64,000 nt of DNA, from assembly GCF_964033635.1 (NCBI RefSeq), contig NZ_OZ035533.1, forward strand, positions 2,046,001 through 2,110,000, written 5' to 3'. The notes beneath the pieces were generated by a model that saw only the letters and a program-made list of their open reading frames with translations, had not been told where the DNA came from and ran no database searches. This document shows, piece by piece, positions 7,387 through 16,771 of this stretch. Both the position numbers and the translations under genes were made by a program. This DNA is from Chitinophaga sp. MM2321 (GTDB lineage Bacteria > Bacteroidota > Bacteroidia > Chitinophagales > Chitinophagaceae). Every line of letters starts with the position of its first letter. The stretch's first letter is position 1.

Positions 7387-8964
7387 TTAGTAGCCCTGAT
7401 TTTGTGTCAGGTTCTTGTTGATGTCCCTTTCTTTTTGTGGTACCGGCCACAGGTAATCCTTGTTATCCTGGAAAGTACGTTGTTCTACTTTAACGTGTTC
7501 TCCACTGAGCGTTAGTTTACCATTCGCAGGATCAACGGTACCTAATCTTGTACCATACACGGTGCCGGATCTAACGGCGCTGCCAATTTTCCAGCGTTGC
7601 ACATCGTACCAGCGCAGTCCTTCCAATGCCAGTTCTACCCTACGTTCGCGTCTTACCAGCGTACGCATTTTATCGACAGTATTGTATACAGTCCGGTCTA
7701 CCACTGGCATGCCGGCGCGTATTCTGATGGCATCTATTGCAGCATATACAGAATTATCAATCACACCTGATTCAATCTGCGCTTCTGCATAGGTCAACAG
7801 GACTTCCGCATAACGTATCACAATCATATTCAGTCCGGTATTCCACATATCAGTGTAGTCAGACAGGTTAGACGTAAATTTTTTCGGAATGTAACCTGTT
7901 TTGGAATTATTATCGCCGTTATAGTAATCGCCTGAACTGCTTTCTATGGAGTTGTAGTAGACGCCTTCATACAATTGACCGGGGCAAACGATGGTGGCTG
8001 TTAAGCGCGGGTCCCTGTTGTTGTAGGGATCCTTGTCATCGTAGCCGGAAGTGGGATCGTCGATGGTTTTACCGGTTTTTGTTTCGTAGGCATCTACCAG
8101 TGCCTGGGTTGGATCGAGTGAACCCCATCCACCAAAGGAAGACGACGGCATTACGCCGAGATCTGCATTGGAGTAGTCATTTTCCTTATACTGGACATCC
8201 AGGATAACTTCTTTATTATTTTCATTTTGAATACGGAAGAGGTCCTGGTAGTTATTAAACAGTTCGTAGCCTAAGCCCATTACTTTTTTACAATCGGCAA
8301 TACAGTCTGCATAATTCTTATCGTATAATTCCATCCTGGCTCTCAGGGAGAGGGCGGCGCCTTGTGTGATATGTCCTACGTCGCTGCCACTGTAGCTTAC
8401 CGGCAATATGACTGCGATGGCTGCCAGTTCATCTTTCACAAACTTGCGTATTTCGGTAGCAGGTGTTCTGGAAACGGTATTGGCTTCGTCTGTAGTAACG
8501 GTATTTTTAACGAAAGGCACATCCCCATAAAGTTGGGTCATAATAAAGTACTGATAAGCTCTCTGGAAACGGGCTTCACTTTTATACTGTTCCTTTAACG
8601 TGGCATCCATTGGTGTGTTATCTATATTTTCCAGGAACCAGTTGCATTTCTGGATGGTGGTATAGCTCCAGCGGGTGTAAGCATTCGTATTGGCTGGTGT
8701 AATGGCACCACTACCGTAATCTGTGTAACCTTCCCAGGGATATTGGCTGTAGAGATTATCACTGGCAGCATCCAGGTAGAGTAAGGAGTAGTCGCCTTCC
8801 CAATCTTTATAGCAACCATTGAGGGCCGCCAGTGCATCTGACTGGGAGGTCCATAAAGAAGCGTTGTTGTAAGCATTCAATGGCTTTCTATCGAGGAAAT
8901 CCTTCTGACAGGCAGATTGCAGCAAACCTGTAGCGAGTATTATATAGAGAATGTTTCTTTTCAT
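7387..8964 (-). CDS. SusD/RagB-family outer-membrane glycan-binding lipoprotein
   Basis: Surface lipoprotein that forms the lid on its SusC transporter and binds incoming glycan. The signal peptide ends in lipobox LQSAC with Cys19 as the lipidated residue. It is followed by the family's N-terminal words DFLDRKPLNAYNNASLWTS. TPR-like helices with YKSEARFQRAYQYFIMTQLYGDVPFV and the C-terminal RYAEVLLTYAEAQIESG and RRERRVELALEGLRWYDVQRW are diagnostic for RagB/SusD. Its 525 residues are normal. It lies 18 bases downstream of the frameshifted susC-like gene, in the same operon. If SusC is truly broken, this SusD would be without a partner. Confidence 0.95.
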   Translation of the reverse strand: MKRNILYIILATGLLQSACQKDFLDRKPLNAYNNASLWTSQSDALAALNGCYKDWEGDYSLLYLDAASDNLYSQYPWEGYTDYGSGAITPANTNAYTRWSYTTIQKCNWFLENIDNTPMDATLKEQYKSEARFQRAYQYFIMTQLYGDVPFVKNTVTTDEANTVSRTPATEIRKFVKDELAAIAVILPVSYSGSDVGHITQGAALSLRARMELYDKNYADCIADCKKVMGLGYELFNNYQDLFRIQNENNKEVILDVQYKENDYSNADLGVMPSSSFGGWGSLDPTQALVDAYETKTGKTIDDPTSGYDDKDPYNNRDPRLTATIVCPGQLYEGVYYNSIESSSGDYYNGDNNSKTGYIPKKFTSNLSDYTDMWNTGLNMIVIRYAEVLLTYAEAQIESGVIDNSVYAAIDAIRIRAGMPVVDRTVYNTVDKMRTLVRRERRVELALEGLRWYDVQRWKIGSAVRSGTVYGTRLGTVDPANGKLTLSGEHVKVEQRTFQDNKDYLWPVPQKERDINKNLTQNQGY

Positions 8965-8982
8965 GATGTTAAGTACTTTTTG

Positions 8983-11900
8983 TTAAAAACTAACATTTAC
9001 ACCAAATGTGTGCACTTTTACCTGTGGGTAGTAATAAATACTGCTCGAAATGGAAGCTTCCGGATCTATCCATTTGTACAGGTGATCAAACGTGAGGATA
9101 TTTTGTCCGCTGTAGTAAAAACGTACTTTGCTGAGTCCTGCTTTCTTCACAATACTGCCCGGCAGGGTATATCCTATCTGCAGATTTTTGAGGCGCAGAT
9201 AAGAGCCGTCTTTCACCCAGAAGGAGGAAGGCGTACCGCTGGGATCATTTTCTTTATTGGTATACCAGATACGTGGCAAGGAAGCGTTGGTATTATCTGC
9301 AGACCAGGTATCCAGCAACGCAGAAGTAGGTTTACCTGCAGAAGAACTTACACTACCCAGTTTACCCCCGTCGATATAGGTTTTTACACCGGTAGCTCCC
9401 TGCAGAAAAAATGGCGATATCGAAATTTTTCCAGGCACCGCCCAGGTTAATACCAAAAGTTACCTTAGGGAAATAATTACCGATGTATACTTTGTCGGCC
9501 GTGTTAATGGTATCATTACCGTCTTTATCTTTGTATCGGATATCACCCGCAGATGTTCTGTTGGTCTGGAAAGGAAATTTTTTCACCTCATCTGCCGATT
9601 GGAAAATACCATCTGCTTCATATCCATATAGAGAATAAACAGGATAGCCTACCTGTTGGAAAGTATAGCCATCAATCTTGGCGCCTGCGCCATGGCGGTC
9701 AGTTATTTTATTGTTGATAAAAGAGGCGTTGATAGCTGCGTCGTACTTAAAGTCTCCTTTAGTATCATTATAGCTAAGGGAGAATTCCCAGCCTTTGTTC
9801 AGCATGGCGCCTGCGTTCTGCACCGAAGGCTTCAGGCCATATGGAGCACCCACTTCTACAGGCAGCAGAATATCACTGGTAACCTTACGGAAATAGTCGG
9901 CAGTAAAATTTATTTTTCCATCCAGAAATCCCGCATCAAGACCCACACTGGTTTCAGTGGTGGATTCCCATCGCAGATCCGGGTTGGCACCATTAATAGC
10001 CGATATACCGGGGGCGATGGTAGCACCGGTACCACCAAATGTATAGTTCTGGCTACCATTCACCTGCAACACATAAGGATAATAGGGAAAGCTGGGGTAA
10101 TTGACATCATCCGGGCCCACCACGATCTGGTTACCCAGTTGCCCCCAGGAACCCCTTAGTTTGAGGTAAGACACATACTTCTTTAAAGACCCGAAGAAGT
10201 TTTCTCTGTCTATATTCCAGCCGGCAGAGAAGGAAGGAAATGCTCCCCATCTGTGGTCAGAAGCGAAGCGGGAAGAACCATCGTAACGGAGATTGGCTTC
10301 AAATAAATATTTGCCATCGTAATCATAATTCAATCGGCCAAAATAAGACCGGAGTGCTAATTCATAAGAATATCCGCTGGTCTTTTGTCCATCAGTAGAA
10401 GCCAGGTTCACATCCGTTAGCAGGTTGTTCAGAAAACCTTTACGGTAACCATCATCAAAAGTGTATTTGGTCAGTTCCTGTGAGTAGCCGCCCAGTATTT
10501 TGAAATTATGTTTATTAAAGGATTTGGTATAGTCCAGGAGTGCCTGCTGTGTAACCGTGTTACCGAAGGTATTTTCATCTGTCACGGAGTTGGGACCCTG
10601 GTAAAATGTAGGTTTCCCGTTGGCATCATAGTACTGCTGATCAGCAATAAATTTCTTATTGTGACTTATTTTCATCACGTAGGAAAGTGATGGTTTAAAA
10701 TGAAGACCGTTTACAATTTCCCAGTCTGCACCCACATTACCAATCAGGTCGTAGTTATTGAATTTGTTTTGGCTGTTTCCTTCCAGCCATGCCATGGGGC
10801 TACCATCAGCGATGTAGCCATAGTAACCGTTTTCGTATTTATAAGGGATGGTAGGGGAAATACGGTTTACCTGTCTTACCAGCTGCGTAAAATCACCGGT
10901 ATAAGGGTTACTCGGTTCTCTTTTATTGGTGTTAGTGAAGGCAATATTGGCATTTACCTTTACTCTGTCGGTAACCTCGGAGGTGATATTCAGCCTGCTG
11001 GTATAACGTTTTGCATTTGTTTCTTTAATAATGCCATTCTCATCAAACAAACCGAGGGAGAAAGCATATTGTGTTTTGTCACTACCGCCGGATACGCCTA
11101 CGTAGTGATTTTGTTGTAAGCCAATGCCTTGATAAAATAAGTCGAGCCAGTCAGTATTAGGATATTTATAAGGATCAGAACCATCTTTGAATTTCTGCAC
11201 TTCTGCATCTGTCCAGCGTACTGGCTTTCCTTCATTAACGAGGGCTTTGTTATACAGATCTGCTGCCTGCCAGGAAGGTAAAAAGTCTGGTAAGCCGGTA
11301 GCTTTTTGTTTACCTACATATGCGTTATAGGTCACTTGTGGTGTTCCTTTTGTGCCTTGTTTGGTAGTAATGAGTACAACGCCATTGGCTGCGCGGGAGC
11401 CATAGATAGAAGAGGAAGCTGCATCTTTCAGTACAGACAAAGTAGCAATATCATCTGGATTGATATTATTCAGGTTGTTCAGGTTGGTGATGACGCCATC
11501 TATTACAATTATTGGATCCGCGTTATTCATTGTACCGATACCTCTGATGCGGATTCTTGCGGCGTCACTGCCTGGTTGTCCACTGATATTGGCGGTAACA
11601 GTTACACCGGGCATAGTTCCCTGCAGGGCGTTACTCACGCTGGTTACCGGTCTGTTGGTCAGCTGCTCGGAAGTGATGGAGGTGACGGCACCCGTAAGAT
11701 TGGCTTTCTTTTGTATGCCATAGCCTACTACTACAAATTGTTTTAATGCGCTTACATCGGGAGCAAGCGAAATATTGAATTGTTTTCTGCTGGCGATAGG
11801 AATTTCCTGGGTAATATATCCCAGGCTGCTGATGATTAGTACAGCATTTTCCGCTACCTCTTTCAGCTGGAAGGTACCATCCGGACCGGAAATAGTTCCT

Positions 11901-12391
11901 TTACGGGTTCCTTTTATCACCACAGAAGCTCCGGGAATGGGCGCTCCGGTGTCGTCCGTAATGATCCCTGTAATGATAACAGGTGGTGGAGATACCGGCA
12001 TGATATCTATCGGTTTCTCGCTTTTGGTAATGAAGATGGTGTTACCCTGGATTTCAAAACTCAGAGGTTGCTGGAGCAGCACCATTTCCATTGCTGCCTG
12101 TGGCGACGCATTTTTAAGGTCAACCGAAACAGGCTTACTGTTTTTCAGATCCTCTTTATCGTAGAAGAAAACATAACCTGTTTGCTCTTTTATAGCATGG
12201 AGTACTTTCTTAAGACTCACCGCTTTGGCGGAATAGGTGACTGTTTGTGCGCTGCTGCTGGCACTCACCTGCAATGTGGCCACGAGTAGCAGGAAAGAAG
12301 TTAGTCTCATAACTAACAAGATTTTGGTTGGGAGCTCCGCAAACTTCCAATATTTGCGGGTACCGGAGTTACAAATAGCCTTAAGTTGCAT
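8983..12391 (-). pseudogene. SusC/RagA-family TonB-dependent transporter, interrupted by a one-base frameshift
   Basis: Outer-membrane transporter for PUL 1. The N-terminus has a signal segment (about 28-48), then an STN signalling domain (about 60-120, LKKVLHAIKEQTGYVFFYDK). A carboxypeptidase-like beta-sandwich (ITGIITDDTGAPIPGASVVI) and the plug beginning VVVGYGIQKKANLTGAV follow. The barrel reads in one frame to GGAWKNFDIAIF, then shifts. The last 157 residues (FLQGATGVKTYIDG to the terminal FGVNVSF) are in another frame, bases 9456-8983. The join falls in a run of six A on the plus strand (9406-9411). Removing one base restores a continuous 1135-residue protein of normal SusC length. It could be a real mutation, a phase-variable or slippage site, or an assembly error. 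The STN domain marks it as a FecR/sigma-coupled transducer. Confidence 0.9.
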
Positions 12392-12403
12392 ACTTTTGCA
12401 ATG

Positions 12404-12499
12404 TTTGGTTGAATTAATAAATAAAGTTTACCGACTTGTTTGTTGATGAAATTGAACTGTAACCGGGGTAGGACGCCAATCTTAATCCCCGGTTTTTTT
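12404..12499 (+). ncRNA. Candidate cis-antisense RNA over the PUL 1 susC leader
   Basis: On the plus strand, opposite the susC start, TACTTTTG (12391-12398) matches the -7 box TAnnTTTG. An intrinsic terminator follows at 12461-12499 (AACCGGGG/CCCCGGTT, 18-base loop, five T). No coding gene on the plus strand would need this terminator. The start near 12404 is estimated from the box position, and no clear -33 element was found. The RNA would pair with the susC 5' leader, as cis-antisense RNAs are known to do at Bacteroides susC-type genes. The same layout occurs at the PUL 2 susC gene. Confidence 0.45.
12461..12499 (+). terminator. Intrinsic terminator pointing against susC
   Basis: Stem AACCGGGG (12461-12468) with CCCCGGTT (12487-12494), then TTTTT (12495-12499). 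In the susC (minus) direction the hairpin is preceded by A-runs and has no T-run after it. It would therefore terminate only plus-strand transcripts. Confidence 0.65.
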
Positions 12500-12572
12500 A
12501 TTCAATACGTGTAGAAAGCCACTGTTGATTGCTTCAGTTGATTCATTGTTCCGAATATTTCATTGTTCATAA

Positions 12573-13772
12573 CTATGGCTGGATAACGATCCTGTTGCCA
12601 TTTTCAATTCTATACCTGATTCTTGTTTTAGACAATCCTTTTAATACCTGCGACAGGGTGAGATTCCTGCCTATTTCTCCGGTAAATATCCGTTGAGGGA
12701 TATCACCTTCATATTTTACCTCCACATTATACCAGCGTGAGAGCTGGCGCATAACGGTGGGAAGGTCTGCATCATTGAAATAGAAGAAGCCTTCTTTCCA
12801 CGCCAGCACCTGTAATAAATCTACATGATCCAATACCTGTATGGACTGGCCTGTTGTGCTTACCCTTGCCTGCTGGCCTGGTTTAAGTATTTGTTGCTGC
12901 TGCTGTGCAATTATCTTTACAGCTCCCTCCATTAAAGTGGTATTGGTAGTCGCCTCGTCCTGATACGCATTAATATTAAAATGTGTGCCCAGTACTTCTA
13001 TCGTTGTATTGCCGGTCTTCACAAGGAAGGGCATTTTTTCATTTTTTACTACTTCAAAGTAGGCTTCCCCGGTAATGGTTACCATTCTTTCATGCCCGGT
13101 AAATGCAGTAGGGTAGTAGATGGAAGAACCGGCATTTAGCCATACGGCTGTACCATCCGGTAAAATAAGTTTGTACTGTCCGCCCAAGGGGGTACTCATG
13201 GTATTATATAACACTTTATCCGCTGAGCCTCCTAATTCGTCATAGGCGAGTTGACCATTACTCAATTTGGTGATACGGGTATTACCTTGCTGTGCCAGTA
13301 CACCATTGCCTGCGCTGTCGAGCGGTATCCGGGAACCATCTGAGAGGGTGAGCATAGCCCTGTTGCCGCCGGGTGCAATATCCATTACGGAAGGAGTGGC
13401 CACTATAGCTGGCAGGTGTGTTGATGTTGATAAATGATAATAATAAGTGCCGGATATTATAAACACTATACATGCGGCAGCCCACCAATAACGTTGCAGT
13501 AAATGTATGCGCTTTTTAACCGGTGCTTGCTGCGTCAATTTATCCGACTCCAGTATTTCTTTCAGGACTGATTGCCAGTAGGAGTAGTTATATTCAGCAT
13601 CCGTGGTAGCTGCTGATGGCCCGATGGCATGAAGTGCGTCCAGTTGCCGCACTATTTCGCCTGACTCATCATCACTGATCAGTTGTAACAGTTCTTTGTA
13701 TTCCGCCTGTGTGGCGTGCAGCTGCTTTACCTGTTCTGATAAATATTTAAGTCTTTCCGGCGTGGACAACAA
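12573..13772 (-). CDS. FecR-family anti-sigma factor with DUF4974 C-terminal domain
   Basis: Inner-membrane anti-sigma factor that holds the partner ECF sigma until the STN domain of SusC signals. The cytoplasmic N-terminal part spans about residues 1-90. One membrane helix lies near 94-112 (YWWAAACIVFIISGTYY). The periplasmic FecR domain carries TPLGGQYKLILPDGTAVWLN and GEAYFEVVKN. The C-terminal DUF4974/STN-interacting domain has DLPTVMRQLSRWYNVEVKYE. The length of 399 residues is typical. It sits between the sigma gene and susC, in the standard sigma-FecR-SusC-SusD order. Confidence 0.95.
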   Translation of the reverse strand: MLSTPERLKYLSEQVKQLHATQAEYKELLQLISDDESGEIVRQLDALHAIGPSAATTDAEYNYSYWQSVLKEILESDKLTQQAPVKKRIHLLQRYWWAAACIVFIISGTYYYHLSTSTHLPAIVATPSVMDIAPGGNRAMLTLSDGSRIPLDSAGNGVLAQQGNTRITKLSNGQLAYDELGGSADKVLYNTMSTPLGGQYKLILPDGTAVWLNAGSSIYYPTAFTGHERMVTITGEAYFEVVKNEKMPFLVKTGNTTIEVLGTHFNINAYQDEATTNTTLMEGAVKIIAQQQQQILKPGQQARVSTTGQSIQVLDHVDLLQVLAWKEGFFYFNDADLPTVMRQLSRWYNVEVKYEGDIPQRIFTGEIGRNLTLSQVLKGLSKTRIRYRIENGNRIVIQP

Positions 13773-13887
13773 GTGAAATTTTAAGTCTTTTGAATTTAGT
13801 TGACATCAGGGAAAATCACCTTTTGACAAGGCTCCCACTATATACGTACGGTGACAAAACAAATAGTACCTATCCGGTTAAAAAAAA

Positions 13888-14487
13888 TTAAGAAAAAAAC
13901 AGGATATCCCATCCAAGCAGGATGAGCGGAAGTGTAACGCCTTTGCTGATAAGGTATTCCCTGATGGATTTCAGGGAACGGACCAGTGAATTTTTAACGG
14001 TTTGCTGCGATAGTTGCAGCTGATCCGCTATTGCTGCGATTTTCAGTCCCTTCTCCCTGCTGAGCAGGTAGATCTTTTGCGCTTGTGGTGGTAACTGGTG
14101 AATGGCTTGTTTTATCAGTCGGGACGTTTCGGAAAAAGCAATATTTTCTTCCGTCAGGTTGGAATGGTCGCTGCTTTCCCGTGTAATGACCTGGCTGGCT
14201 TTATTACGGACTCCCTGTTTTTGCAGCCAGCTGTAACAACGGTGATACACCATTTTGAAAATCCAGTTGTGCGGAACAATAACATCTGTCAGCTTTTCCC
14301 TGCCCAACCATATGCCCAGGAATATTTCCTGTATAATGTCTTTTTCAGGGCCCTCCACTTGTATAACGCGGGCAATGACGGGTTTGATCTTTGGTACATA
14401 CAGGTGAAACAGCGTTTCAAATGCAACTTCATCCCCCTGAGCAATTTGGAGGAAAAGTGCTGTTTCATTTATTGTGTCATTATTCAT
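13888..14487 (-). CDS. ECF RNA polymerase sigma factor of PUL 1
   Basis: Sigma-70 family member of the ECF class. Region 2 runs through FETLFHLYVPKIKPVIARVI and DIIQEIFLGIW. Region 4 is an HTH, KGLKIAAIADQLQLSQQTVK. The ATG at 14487 (MNNDTINET) gives 199 residues; an in-frame ATG at 14517 would add ten residues not expected in the family. The protein ends in a hydrophobic tail (LPLILLGWDILFFS) beyond region 4. The two other full ECF factors of the window share this trait, which might tether them near the membrane-bound FecR. It should activate the susC/susD operon and perhaps GH43. Confidence 0.93.
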   Translation of the reverse strand: MNNDTINETALFLQIAQGDEVAFETLFHLYVPKIKPVIARVIQVEGPEKDIIQEIFLGIWLGREKLTDVIVPHNWIFKMVYHRCYSWLQKQGVRNKASQVITRESSDHSNLTEENIAFSETSRLIKQAIHQLPPQAQKIYLLSREKGLKIAAIADQLQLSQQTVKNSLVRSLKSIREYLISKGVTLPLILLGWDILFFS

Positions 14488-14652
14488 CCTGTTAAAACCT
14501 GATCCCTTAAATATCATCCAATCGCGGCAAATCTAAAAACAAAGTAGTTGAACGAGCTGTGGTTACGATAGCGATGCAGCTGTAAGGTACAAAAAAACCA
14601 ATTGCCTCATTTAATCCGGTATTCTCTCCTGGCCATATCGTTTCAGGGTTTG

Positions 14653-16188
14653 CTATCGCCTGAACCAGTTGAAATCAGCATGGCCGCCTGCTGCGCGGGT
14701 ATTGAAATTAAACAAAGCAAACCGGTTGGCCGTCCAATCTAACCCCAGACCCATTTTTAGTTCGTTTCCGATGGGAATAAAGTCTTTGCCATTGGTACTG
14801 TAGGCAAACGTGGCAACAAAGCCTTTTTCCCTGACATAGGACTTAAACCAGATCTTAGCACCTTTTAAGTTAACAGTCGCTACAATACTGTCATTGTTTG
14901 TCATTATAATTTTTCTCCTGCCGTTGGTTTGCTGAACGGCTACATAAGCATAGGGAAGCTGGAAGATGCCTAAACCGGCAATATCGCCATCTTTCATCCC
15001 TCTTATATCCATTTCTATGGTTCCTTCCGCATAAGGACCCTCTACCCGTTGAGTTAAAGTGTTGATAGCATGTAGCCATGTTGACGCTTTACCGGCTTTT
15101 AAACGAAGATAGCCCGGACGTTCACTCAGCGACCATTTGCTGTTATCGGGATTATGATTCCATTGCCATTGTAAGGCCAGTTCCGGGGAATTGAATTCAT
15201 CGGAGCTGGCAGGAACAGTTATCGGAGAGGTTACGCCAACCGCAGGTTTAGGGAAGGTATCTACGCCCATCCCGTTTTTACCCAGCAGGGGCCAGCCATC
15301 TACCCAGGTAACTGGTTCAAGGTTAGGTACGCGTCCTATAGGGCCACGGTCCTGCATAATAATAAACCACCAGGAGCCATCTTTTAGCTGTACCATACCG
15401 CCCTGGTGCAGGCCGTTGCCCGGGTAGGTATGATCATCGTGTATCACAACTTTTGATTCATAAGGTCCGTAAATACTGTCTGATCGCAAACAGACCTGCC
15501 GGCCACGCGTACCGCCGGTAGAGCCGAGTATGTAGTATTTATTATTGACTTTGTAGAGATGTGATCCTTCGAGATAAGGGAACCCGGGGTTGTCATAAAT
15601 TTTCCGCTGTGGAACTTTTACGGATTTCGCATCGCTGTTTAATTCCGTGATATAAAGTGTTTGCTGCCCATGCGCAACGTATACTTTACCATTATCGTCA
15701 AAAAAGAGTCCCGGATCATACAGGTATTCATTAAAGATGGTTCTTGTCCATGGTCCCTTTATATTCTTAGCGGTACAGATGGAAAAATGTCCTTCTTTCC
15801 CTTCCATCTTTGGTGTGCAGAAGCCTACGTAAAAGGTGCTGTCATGATAGCGGATGGTGGCTGCCCAGGAACCACTGAGGTACATATCTCCTCCTTTCAT
15901 ATCATAACGGGGATCTTCATCATACCTGGATACGGCATAGCCTCCCATTTCCCAGTTTACCAGATCCCGGGAAACGGCAATGGGGCAACCCGGTACATAA
16001 TGCATGCTGGTGGAAATAAAATAGAATTTATCGTCTACCCTGATAATGTCCGGATCCGGCCAGTCGCCCCACATGAGCGGATTCTTAAAATACCCATTAC
16101 CCAGATCGGGTGTCCAGCTTTTATTGGTTTGTGAGAAGATAGTAGTGAAGCACAGTAGAAATTGAAACAGTAGTATCGTTCTTTTCAT
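14653..16188 (-). CDS. Secreted GH43 beta-xylosidase/arabinofuranosidase with C-terminal beta-sandwich
   Basis: Inverting five-bladed propeller hydrolase, usually acting on arabino- or xylo-oligosaccharides. After a signal peptide (about residues 1-19), the GH43 domain (about 30-320) begins NGYFKNPLMWGDWPDPDIIR, with Asp45 as probable general base. A later Asp in LYDPGLFFDD should tune the acid, and YLEGSHLYKV supplies the expected catalytic acid Glu. Residues about 330-511 form a concanavalin-like sandwich (DUF1349/GH43_C2 type: LQWQWNHNPD, GIFQLPYAYVAV) seen in GH43 xylosidases. It is transcribed toward the sigma gene, with a 135-base gap and its own upstream regulatory region. It gives the only substrate clue for PUL 1: a xylan- or arabinan-type glycan. 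Confidence 0.92.
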   Translation of the reverse strand: MKRTILLFQFLLCFTTIFSQTNKSWTPDLGNGYFKNPLMWGDWPDPDIIRVDDKFYFISTSMHYVPGCPIAVSRDLVNWEMGGYAVSRYDEDPRYDMKGGDMYLSGSWAATIRYHDSTFYVGFCTPKMEGKEGHFSICTAKNIKGPWTRTIFNEYLYDPGLFFDDNGKVYVAHGQQTLYITELNSDAKSVKVPQRKIYDNPGFPYLEGSHLYKVNNKYYILGSTGGTRGRQVCLRSDSIYGPYESKVVIHDDHTYPGNGLHQGGMVQLKDGSWWFIIMQDRGPIGRVPNLEPVTWVDGWPLLGKNGMGVDTFPKPAVGVTSPITVPASSDEFNSPELALQWQWNHNPDNSKWSLSERPGYLRLKAGKASTWLHAINTLTQRVEGPYAEGTIEMDIRGMKDGDIAGLGIFQLPYAYVAVQQTNGRRKIIMTNNDSIVATVNLKGAKIWFKSYVREKGFVATFAYSTNGKDFIPIGNELKMGLGLDWTANRFALFNFNTRAAGGHADFNWFRR

Positions 16189-16295
16189 TGATCACTATAT
16201 TTTGTTTTTCATGTAGCATTATTTTTTGAGTATGGTATTACCGTTTTTCGACTTCCCGGCATATAGTGAATACTATCTCCAAATCAAATACCGCA

Positions 16296-16318
16296 ATTTT
16301 ATTATGTTTATACATATT
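16296..16318. promoter_or_regulatory. Palindromic operator-like site, copy 1
   Basis: ATTTTATTATGTTTATACATATT contains TATGT (16303-16307), a 4-base spacer and ACATA (16312-16316). It differs from copy 2 at only two positions, both in the spacer of the palindrome. Conservation of the half-sites with drift in the spacer is what a transcription-factor site would show. Confidence 0.55.
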
Positions 16319-16427
16319 GGCAAATATATCTTCTTTGATCATAAACACAAAATACCGCTTCACAAGTAGGTAAGAGCAATTAAGGAGGCTCATAAAAGAG
16401 AATCATTACTATTTTTCAATTCCATAA

Positions 16428-16450
16428 ATTTTATTATGTTTGAACATATT
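16428..16450. promoter_or_regulatory. Palindromic operator-like site, copy 2
   Basis: Same 23-base element as copy 1, 132 bases downstream, with TATGT (16435-16439) and ACATA (16444-16448). Pairs at this spacing are consistent with looping or with control of divergent promoters. Confidence 0.55.
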
Positions 16451-16730
16451 AACATCTCACCTTAATATCTACATTTATGGAGAATGCGTCTTAATTGCAT
16501 ACTCGTCATGCGATACTCCCGTTCAGCTATAGCGATAGCTGTATTTGAGTTGTTTGGTTCAAGAAGAACAATGCAATCCTTATGGCCGGTTATGGCTGAT
16601 TAAGAAAAATATGAAGTGATCTGAAAAATGACGATGATTTTTGTAATGGGAGAAAGAGAGAGATGTCTGGATGTTGAAGGAATCAAAAAAGCATTCGAAT
16701 TGGTCAAAATGAGAATAGTCTAAACCTCCG

Positions 16731-16756
16731 TGTACGCTTATTTTTGTAAGCGTGAC
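16731..16756. promoter_or_regulatory. Palindrome overlapping a -7 box ahead of the aldo/keto reductase gene
   Basis: ACGCTTA (16734-16740) and TAAGCGT (16747-16753) are perfect complements with a 6-base centre. Flanking TGT and ACA extend the symmetry with one unpaired base. The centre overlaps TATTTTTG (16739-16746), a TAnnTTTG match. A repressor bound here would block the promoter; as RNA it would be a leader hairpin. The first gene of the cluster starts 16 bases downstream. Confidence 0.5.
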
Positions 16757-16771
16757 AGTAAAAAATGATTC

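Larger units (their letters stand above)
16189..16771. other. 583-base divergent intergenic region between GH43 and the sugar catabolic cluster
   Basis: No convincing gene is present. The region is AT-rich and holds two copies of a 23-base repeat with a TATGTnnnnACATA palindrome (16296-16318 and 16428-16450), a second palindrome (16731-16756), and a TAnnTTTG box (16739-16746) just before the aldo/keto reductase gene. These fit a divergent control region. A minus-strand open frame at 16580-17101 mostly overlaps the aldo/keto reductase gene and shows no family signal. Confidence 0.7.

Noticed and set aside
12461..12499. Hairpin as a sense-strand attenuator of susC
   Set aside because: On the susC strand the hairpin has no T-run after it; the T-run is on the opposite strand, so it fits an antisense terminator instead.
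16731..16756. Palindrome as an intrinsic terminator
   Set aside because: The T-run lies in the loop, not after the stem, and no upstream plus-strand gene needs terminating.
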